A stretch of DNA of 64,000 nucleotides from contig JBOHNL010000014.1 in assembly GCA_050730655.1 (NCBI GenBank), forward strand, positions 434,001-498,000, in the 5' to 3' direction. This DNA is from JAFEBO01 sp050730655 (lineage in GTDB: Bacteria; Planctomycetota; Phycisphaerae; Phycisphaerales; UBA1924). The position numbers and the translations under genes are program-made. Numbering within the stretch: the stretch's first letter is position 1; every line of letters begins with the position of its first letter. Below the pieces are notes generated by a model that did no database searches, was not told where the DNA came from, and worked only from the letters and a program-made list of their open reading frames with translations. Below, one piece after another: positions 58,730 through 64,000 of this stretch.

Positions 58730-59368
58730 CTAGATGGGCGCTTCGGCTCCGATGCGACCGTCGCGCACCATGTCGGCGATTGATCGCAGCGTGTGCGACC
58801 ATTGACGGGCGAGCGGGGCCATGTCGTAGAGCAGGATGTCGGAGAGGGCGGAGAAATCCTGCGCTTCGAGTGCGGTGCGGATGCTGCCCAGGCGTTCGAG
58901 CATCGCCGTGAAGCGGCCGGAGAGGGGCGTCGGGTCACCGTCGGGGAGCGTGAGCGAATCGAGATCGAGGTGAAGGAGCGCGGCGCCCTTGTTCAGGATG
59001 TCGCAGACGGCTTGCCATGTTGCGATCGACTCGGCGAGTTTGCCGAGCGCGATCTGTGTTTTGCCCGCTTGGATATCGCGACCGACTCGGTCGTGGTCTT
59101 CGGCGACGTGCGTGAGCGCGTCCGCGGCATCGGCGAGCGTGAAGCTCACGAGCGAGCGGGGCTCGGCGCTGCGCATCGCCAGACGCTCGATCGCGACGGG
59201 TTCGTCGCTCGGGCTCGAAAGCAGTTCATCGGAAATCTGCGTGCCATCGGCGAACGCTTCGACGAGAATCCGGCCCTTGGCTCGCGCGGCATCCTGCGCA
59301 GTGCGCACGGCGGCAGCGAGCGTGGGGCGGTCGATCGAGAGCGGCTGGTCGTCGAGTAGAACCTGCAT
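58730..59368 (-). CDS. Hypothetical protein, unknown function
   Basis: 212 residues starting MQVLLDDQPLSIDRPTLAAAV. A small beta-rich start (QPLSIDRPTLAAAVRTAQDAARAKGRILVEAFADGTQIS) leads to a helical remainder with a regular heptad (VGRDIQAGKTQIALGKLAESIATWQAVCDILNKGAALLHL). No membrane segment. I do not recognise a family. The gene leads the minus-strand pair with 57941. Confidence 0.6.
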   Translation of the reverse strand: MQVLLDDQPLSIDRPTLAAAVRTAQDAARAKGRILVEAFADGTQISDELLSSPSDEPVAIERLAMRSAEPRSLVSFTLADAADALTHVAEDHDRVGRDIQAGKTQIALGKLAESIATWQAVCDILNKGAALLHLDLDSLTLPDGDPTPLSGRFTAMLERLGSIRTALEAQDFSALSDILLYDMAPLARQWSHTLRSIADMVRDGRIGAEAPI

Positions 59369-59489
59369 AATGAAACTGCAGTGAAGAGATAACCGGGTTG
59401 CGAGCGCGACCTTCTTCTGCACCACACATTGTTCAAATCACGCGACCGTCCTGTTCTCGGCGCGTCCGGCATTTGCGGTGCCGGAAAGA

Positions 59490-60167
59490 TCAGGATAGCG
59501 ACCCGGCACGAGAGCGTTTTGGCTCGGTGAGAGGGACCGGGTTTTCGGCCAGCGCTAAATCCCGTGCCTGGGCTTCCCGACGTTTTTGCTTGGCGATAAG
59601 GCGCAAATTTCGTGCGTAGATCACGATTCCGGAGGACTGGCCGAGGACGCCCACCGCATCCTGACGCCAGACGAAATACGTGAACAGGCAGATTCCGCCG
59701 AGCAGGCTGAACCACCAGAACGCAGGGGTGATGATGCTCACTTTGTGGCGTTCGCTGATGAGCCACTGGAGGAACATGCGGCCGCTGAACATGAGTTGGC
59801 CGCCGAAGCCGATGGCGATCCAGACGAGGCTCGCCCAACTGGTGATATTGAAGAGGCGAAAGAGCCAGTTGGTCTGGCCGTCGGCGATCTGTGATGTGAT
59901 TGTCGGGCCAAATACGGATTCGAACTCGACGCGGGAAAACTCCTTCGATTCATAGCCGTCACGCGTGAGAATGCGGAAGCGCTGCGCCGCGGAGGAGTCG
60001 CCCGAGATCTCGACGATACCGCGCGTTTCGCCGATGCGGATTTCCGATGTGAGCGCGTCCTCTCGCGGGTGGAGCTTTTTGCCCGCCGGGTTCATCACGA
60101 GCCAGAAACCGATCGCGATGAGAATCGCCATGAGCGCGGCGGGTTCCCACTTGAAGCCCAACTTCAC
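59490..60167 (-). CDS. Lipid A biosynthesis N-terminal (LABN) domain membrane protein
   Basis: 225 residues. A first membrane segment (ALMAILIAIGFWLVMNPAGK) is followed by a periplasmic insert of about 100 residues, then the LABN core with three helices: WASLVWIAIGFGGQLMFSGRMFLQWLISERHKVSIITPAFWWFSLLGGICLFTYFVWRQDAVGVLGQSSGIVIYARNLRL. LABN proteins occur beside ArnC-like glycosyltransferases and lipid A modifying enzymes. It overlaps the upstream GT2 gene by four bases. The insert after the first helix is not part of the usual domain. Confidence 0.78.
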   Translation of the reverse strand: MKLGFKWEPAALMAILIAIGFWLVMNPAGKKLHPREDALTSEIRIGETRGIVEISGDSSAAQRFRILTRDGYESKEFSRVEFESVFGPTITSQIADGQTNWLFRLFNITSWASLVWIAIGFGGQLMFSGRMFLQWLISERHKVSIITPAFWWFSLLGGICLFTYFVWRQDAVGVLGQSSGIVIYARNLRLIAKQKRREAQARDLALAENPVPLTEPKRSRAGSLS

Positions 60168-61003
60168 GCGTGGATCTCCTCGCGCTCGAGCACGCTGGCA
60201 GACTCCGCCGCGGCGTCGGACGTGGGAGAGGAAACCTCAACGGAGTCCACGCTGCGACGGCGTGAGCGGAAGTAGCGAACGGCGAAAAGATCGATCAGGC
60301 CGGGGATGGCACGCTTGGTGATGCCAAGGCCATACTTGGTCTCACCCGCATGGCGCGGGCGGTGATTCACCTGCACCTCGACGACTTTGCCCCCGAGATC
60401 ACGGATCGTGACGGGGACAAAGCGGTGCATGCCTCGGAGTTCGAGCGGGAGGGCGAGCGCAAACTCGCGTTTCATGATTCGGAGCGAGCAGCCGGTGTCA
60501 CGCACGCGATCGGCGAGCAGCATGCGGCGGAAGGTTCGTCCGACCCACGAGCCAATTTTGCGGATGACGTTGTCGCGCCGGGCGTGCGAGCGATCTCCCT
60601 GCACCAGATCCGCGCCGGATTCGGTCATCTTGCGGAGCATCATGGGGAGGTCGGCGGGATCATTCTGAAGGTCGGCATCCATCGTCGCGATCAGGCGGCC
60701 GCGGGCGGCGCGGATTCCCGCGTGGAATGCCGCGGACTGCCCGTTTCCCTTTCCCGGCGGCGTTTTGCTCATCGCGACGGCGCGAAGCCAGGGGCGCGAT
60801 GAAGCGAGCGAGGAGAGAATGCTGCGCGTGCGGTCGGTGCTGCCGTCGTCGACGACGACCAGCTCCCACGAAATACCGAGCGGCGAAAGGGCTTTTTGAA
60901 CCTCGGATGCGAGCGCTTCGATGTTCTCCTGCTCGTTGTGAGCGGGGGTGACGACCGAGAGGTCGAGCGCGCGAGCCGAAGTTGGGGCCGGTTTGGCCAG
61001 CAT
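60164..61003 (-). CDS. Polyprenol-phosphate glycosyltransferase-like GT2 (ArnC/DPM type)
   Basis: 279 residues from the ATG at 61003 (MLAKPAPTSARALDLSVVTPAHNEQENIEALASEV). Motifs: VVVDDGSTDRTRSIL, GNGQSAAFHAGIRAARGRLIATMDADLQNDPADLP (metal DxD), DLVQGDRSHARRDN, KIGSWVGRTFRRMLLADRVRDTGCSLRIMKREF. No C-terminal membrane helices appear, so it resembles dolichol-phosphate mannose synthase and ArnC, which charge a polyprenol with sugar. It precedes the LABN gene with four bases of overlap. Confidence 0.88.
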   Translation of the reverse strand: MLAKPAPTSARALDLSVVTPAHNEQENIEALASEVQKALSPLGISWELVVVDDGSTDRTRSILSSLASSRPWLRAVAMSKTPPGKGNGQSAAFHAGIRAARGRLIATMDADLQNDPADLPMMLRKMTESGADLVQGDRSHARRDNVIRKIGSWVGRTFRRMLLADRVRDTGCSLRIMKREFALALPLELRGMHRFVPVTIRDLGGKVVEVQVNHRPRHAGETKYGLGITKRAIPGLIDLFAVRYFRSRRRSVDSVEVSSPTSDAAAESASVLEREEIHA

Positions 61004-61066
61004 GAATGGGAAGGGTAGGAGCGAAGCCTCCTCTCGCTTATAGTTCGGCTCTTCTAAGGGACCGAC

Positions 61067-61462
61067 ATGCACATCCGCGAGATTGACACATCCAAGCACC
61101 CGGCGACCGTCGCCGTGAAATTCCTTCTTGAGGATCCGGAGGGCATGGGCGCTTCGGGCCCGGAGCTCAACCTCACGGCGCCGAAATCGCGGACGCTTCT
61201 CGAACTCGCGCTCGAAAACGGCGTGAATATCGAGCATGCGTGTGGCGGCGTCTGCGCTTGTTCCACCTGTCACGTTCACGTCGAGCAGGGGATGAAGTTT
61301 TTGACCGAGGCGACGGAGGCGGAAGAGGACCGGGTTGAGGAAGCGCCGGGTCTTTCACGCAACAGCCGATTGAGTTGTCAGTGCGAAATCATCGGGGATG
61401 GGCCGATCGTGGTGCGCGTGCCGGCGTGGAATCGAAATGCGGTAAAGGAAGTGCCGCACTAA
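61067..61462 (+). CDS. fdx: 2Fe-2S ferredoxin, ISC type
   Basis: 131 residues. Ligand pattern: IEHACGGVCACSTCHVHVEQG and later SRLSCQCEIIGDGPIVVRVP, the C-x5-C-x2-C...C arrangement of adrenodoxin and of IscFdx; the extra Cys inside the first loop also occurs in E. coli Fdx. The N-terminus carries a longer preface than usual. It provides electrons for iron-sulfur cluster assembly. iscX follows 67 bases later; the rest of the isc operon is absent. Confidence 0.92.
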   Translation: MHIREIDTSKHPATVAVKFLLEDPEGMGASGPELNLTAPKSRTLLELALENGVNIEHACGGVCACSTCHVHVEQGMKFLTEATEAEEDRVEEAPGLSRNSRLSCQCEIIGDGPIVVRVPAWNRNAVKEVPH

Positions 61463-61470
61463 AGCGGGCG

Positions 61471-61500
61471 TTTGGCATCCGGCATTTGGCATTCGGTATT
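61471..61500. repeat. Short GGCATT repeat block
   Basis: GGCATCCGGCATTTGGCATTCGGTATTG: three to four units of period nine between fdx and iscX, similar in vocabulary to the GGAATGC array at 47441. Confidence 0.5.
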
Positions 61501-61529
61501 GACAGCAAGCAATCGGTTGAGAGCGGGAT

Positions 61530-61766
61530 ATGGGATCGAGCAAGACATTTGGCTGGGTCGAGGTTCGGCGCATCGGCGAAGAGCTCGCGGATCGGCTGCC
61601 CGAAAAGGATCCGGTGCGAGTTGGATTCCCTGAGCTACGGCAGCTTGTGATGGCGCTCCCAGGATTTCAGGAAGAACCGGGACACCCTTCGAACGAGCGC
61701 ATCCTTGAAGAGATTCAGCGTCACTGGATGGAAGAGCGGTCTGAACGTGTGGACGACGAAGACTGA
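61530..61766 (+). CDS. iscX: Fe-S assembly protein IscX
   Basis: 78 residues. FGWVEVRRIGEELADRLPEKDPVRVGFPELRQLVMALPGFQEEPGHPSNERILEEIQRHWMEE matches IscX: the W-x4-IG-x-L start, the DP-x-x-V-x-F-x-x-L centre and the SNE-x-ILE-x-IQ-x-W end. IscX modulates IscS and binds iron. It is normally the last gene of the isc operon after fdx, and that order is kept here. The stop overlaps the start of rlmE (TGATG). Confidence 0.9.
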   Translation: MGSSKTFGWVEVRRIGEELADRLPEKDPVRVGFPELRQLVMALPGFQEEPGHPSNERILEEIQRHWMEERSERVDDED

Positions 61767-62419
61767 TGGCGCAGCGCAGAATTCTGCATGATGAGTACTT
61801 CAAGAAGGCGAAGGCCGAGGGGTATCTCGCGCGCTCGGCATACAAGCTCAAAGAGATTCAGGAGCGGCACCGGCTGATTCGTCCAGCCATGAGCGTGGTG
61901 GATCTCGGTTGCGCGCCGGGAAGCTGGCTGCAGGTCGCGAGCGAGCTTGTGGGTCCGAAGGGCTTTGTGGTAGGAATTGATTTGCAGGAAGTGCCGCAGG
62001 ATCTTGGGCCCAATGTGCACACGATCGTCGGCGATATCTTCAAGACCGACGCGACAGGGCTGCTGCCGGAACCTGACGCGAAATATGACGTTGTTTTGAG
62101 CGACATGGCTCCGAATACGAGTGGGCACGGCGACGATGCGCTTTCGGTGCGGCTCTGCCGCCGCGTGCTCGAGCTGCTGCCGAGTCTGCTTGCGCGGCGT
62201 GGCGGGTGTGCGATGAAAGTGCTGGAAGGCAGCGGGTACTCCGAACTTTTGAAGGATTGCCAGAAGCTCTTCTCGAATGCGAAGGGCCTCAAACCCAAAG
62301 CGAGCCGTGACGCCTCACGCGAGATCTTCATTGTCGCCGAGGGCTACAAGGGCGGCGACCCATCGATCGATCAGCCTCCTCCCAAACCCAAACCCACACC
62401 CGGGTGGTCGCGACCCTAG
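61766..62419 (+). CDS. rlmE: 23S rRNA 2'-O-methyltransferase RlmE (FtsJ)
   Basis: 217 residues. DEYFKKAKAEGYLARSAYKLKEIQERHRLI is the substrate-binding start; VVDLGCAPGSWLQVA is SAM motif I; DVVLSDMAPNTSGHGDDALSVRL carries the catalytic Asp; CAMKVLEGSGYSELL carries the Lys of the K-D-K-E tetrad. It methylates U2552 of 23S rRNA. The last 25 residues are Pro/Lys-rich, beyond the usual end. It is translationally coupled to iscX, an unusual neighbour. Confidence 0.93.
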   Translation: MAQRRILHDEYFKKAKAEGYLARSAYKLKEIQERHRLIRPAMSVVDLGCAPGSWLQVASELVGPKGFVVGIDLQEVPQDLGPNVHTIVGDIFKTDATGLLPEPDAKYDVVLSDMAPNTSGHGDDALSVRLCRRVLELLPSLLARRGGCAMKVLEGSGYSELLKDCQKLFSNAKGLKPKASRDASREIFIVAEGYKGGDPSIDQPPPKPKPTPGWSRP

Positions 62420-62428
62420 CGTCAACGA

Positions 62429-64000
62429 ATGTCGTTTCTGGCACCAACATCAGCGCTGATTGCCGCGGCACTCGTGTTGCCGGCTCTCTTTGTAATGTAT
62501 CTCTTGAAACTTCGGCGGCGTCCGATGCGGGTCAGTTCGATCATGCTCTGGCCCGAAGCCGCGACGGACGTGCAGGTCAATGTGCCGCTCGCGCCGCCCA
62601 AACCAAGCTGGCTCATGTTTCTTCACGCGCTGATCGCGCTGCTGCTGATCGCGGCAGTCGGGCGACCGGTGCTGCTCAATTCGGGCGAGCGTGCCGGAAA
62701 GCTCCTCCTCATCATCGATCGGTCTGCATCCATGAGCGCGATGGATGGGATCGCTGCCGGCGGCGAGCGCATTTCTCGTTTGGAAGAAGCCAAGCGCCGC
62801 GCGCGCGACGCGGTGGGGCGGTCGGGCTCGACAACGCAAGTTGCCGTCGTGTCGGTCGCTGCAAGCGCGGAAATCGTGCGGGAGTTTTCGGCCGATCTCG
62901 CGGGAACGGCCGCGGCGATCGACCGGATCGCGCCGACGGATCAACCCGCCGATCTCGCTTCGGCGATGGAAGTTGCGCGGGCCGTGCTCGGCGGCGCGGG
63001 CGCATCGGAAGAACTCGATGCCGGCGCTGACGTGCTCGTATTCAGCGATGGGTCCTTTGCCGAAGGAACCCGCGAAGTCGCGTCACCGGGAGGGGTCGTA
63101 CGGCTCGTGCGATGCGGGCCCACACCGACGGTTGATAAGCCGAATCTCGGGGTTGTGGTGCTCTCCGCGCGGCGCGATGCCGAGCGGCCGGATGTCGTGA
63201 ATCTCTTCGCAAAGGTGCAGAACGCCAGCCACGCTGCGCGGTCAGTCCCGGTCAGACTTTCAGTAGATGGCGCCGCCCTCGAAACCCGTGCTGTTGCAAT
63301 ACCTGGCGCGGGCGAAACGGGGCCGGGCGAGACGGGCGTCGTGTTTGCCGCGAGTGCGCCGGCGGGCGGAATCGCAATGGTCTCGCTGCTCGTGGATGAC
63401 GAACGAGATCTGCTCGCCAGCGATAACTCGGCTGCGATGTACCTGCGAAGCGCCGCCCCCGTGCGCATCCTGCTGGTGCAACGCGGCGCGAATGCGCGGC
63501 TTGTTGGCGAGCCGACGTCTTCGCTCTCGGCCGATTTTCTTCTCGCAGACGCATTGGCCGAGGTCACACCGGGCGAAGTGATGCGTGTGAGTCGCGAGCG
63601 CTATGAGGAACTCGCCGGCGCGGGTGAACTCAAGTTTTACGATCTGGTCGTATTTGACGGGGTCGCGCCCCGAAACTCCCCGGGCCTTCCAAGTCTGAGC
63701 TTTGGGGCTGGAGTTCCCGATCTTGAGCTTGGCGCGAGCAGCGACAGCAAAGAAGCCCGTCCGATCCAGTCCTGGGTGCGTTCGAGTCCTTTCTTGCGCG
63801 ACATCACGCTCGATGGAGTCGTGGTCGCGAACGAACTCGCGTTTCGCGGCAAGAATGCGGACGTCCTCGCACGCAGCGAGCGCGGGCCGCTGATTGTCGT
63901 GAACAAGCTCGATGAAGGGCCAAAGCGCGTTGTCGTCACGTTCTCGCTCGAGAACTCCAATTGGCCTCTTCAGGCGGGCTTTCCGATTTTTCTGAAATCT
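62429..64000 (+). CDS. BatA-type vWA membrane protein, 3' end outside window
   Basis: Runs from the ATG at 62429 to the end without a stop (524 codons visible), ten bases after rlmE. The N-terminus MSFLAPTSALIAAALVLPAL, LFVMYLLKLRRRPMRVSS, and WLMFLHALIALLLIAAVGRPV is the two-helix BatA N-terminal domain. The vWA domain starts at KLLLIIDRSASMSAMDG (MIDAS DxSxS), with SGSTTQVAVVSVAASAEIVREF and ADVLVFSDGSFAEG. After about residue 225 come beta-rich segments, as in the full-length BatA/DUF1550-like proteins of planctomycetes. Usually these belong to a moxR-DUF58-BatA operon; those would lie beyond the window. Confidence 0.82.
   Translation, partial: MSFLAPTSALIAAALVLPALFVMYLLKLRRRPMRVSSIMLWPEAATDVQVNVPLAPPKPSWLMFLHALIALLLIAAVGRPVLLNSGERAGKLLLIIDRSASMSAMDGIAAGGERISRLEEAKRRARDAVGRSGSTTQVAVVSVAASAEIVREFSADLAGTAAAIDRIAPTDQPADLASAMEVARAVLGGAGASEELDAGADVLVFSDGSFAEGTREVASPGGVVRLVRCGPTPTVDKPNLGVVVLSARRDAERPDVVNLFAKVQNASHAARSVPVRLSVDGAALETRAVAIPGAGETGPGETGVVFAASAPAGGIAMVSLLVDDERDLLASDNSAAMYLRSAAPVRILLVQRGANARLVGEPTSSLSADFLLADALAEVTPGEVMRVSRERYEELAGAGELKFYDLVVFDGVAPRNSPGLPSLSFGAGVPDLELGASSDSKEARPIQSWVRSSPFLRDITLDGVVVANELAFRGKNADVLARSERGPLIVVNKLDEGPKRVVVTFSLENSNWPLQAGFPIFLKS

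Overview
The window is high-GC bacterial chromosome with one long run of housekeeping, envelope and secreted-protein genes. The organism is most likely a planctomycete of the class Phycisphaerae. This is an inference from several independent marks: secreted proteins ending in an Ala/Gly-rich membrane segment plus a short Arg/Lys tail (PEP-CTERM-like), secreted proteins ending in paired dockerin-like calcium loops of the form DLNxDGxVDDxDF, several small membrane proteins with a CPxCGYxLxG...CPEC zinc ribbon, weak Shine-Dalgarno sites with many GTG/TTG starts, and intergenic DNA full of short degenerate repeats. LpxA shows a lipid A-type outer membrane, and MotA, MotB and a FliN-like protein show flagellar motility. 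I saw no rRNA, tRNA, CRISPR array, insertion sequence, prophage or recognisable defence island.

Layout. 1-5346: a tightly overlapped operon for a PqqD-like protein, an HPr-kinase-like P-loop protein, two family 2 glycosyltransferases and a PF14907-type nucleotidyltransferase, preceded by a methyltransferase cut by the window edge. It resembles what has been called the HPr-rel-A system and is the best candidate here for an incompletely described pathway. 5400-11300: FliN-like protein, GH15 glucosidase, two secreted proteins, a Bax-inhibitor-like protein and PlsY. 11300-16740: a possible structured RNA upstream of a small protein, SpoVR, two zinc-ribbon membrane proteins, DciA, and an unusual Rho. 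17000-24200: FeoA/FeoB plus a small membrane protein, LpxA, RlmKL and a GT4 glycosyltransferase. 24300-31320: PEP-CTERM and dockerin-like secreted proteins, a deaminase, a DEAD-box helicase, RuvA, then about 550 bp of repeats and a Pro/Ala-rich HTH protein.

31500-41720: an SPFH protein with a ribbon-helix-helix partner, ManC, RuvX, YceI-like and LolA-like proteins, a TPR metallopeptidase, a DUF3592 protein and an M28 peptidase. 42100-51850: secreted beta-propeller and PEP-CTERM proteins, MotAB, a one-domain asparaginase, L21, a cation diffusion facilitator and TypA. 52000-64000: an ECF sigma/anti-sigma pair, thioredoxin-like protein, zinc-ribbon membrane protein, YhaM-like HD protein, LonN-domain protein, a glycine-zipper lipoprotein, two unknown genes, a lipid A-related pair (LABN protein and GT2), ferredoxin-IscX-RlmE, and a BatA-type vWA protein running off the end.

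Two repeat families deserve notice. A 20-base sequence (consensus GCTTGGGCTCGTACGGCMAG) occurs six times, always between genes. A 27-base hairpin repeat occurs twice. Simple 7- and 8-base tandem arrays are also scattered between genes. All product names rest on motifs and protein shape read by eye; no database search was run.
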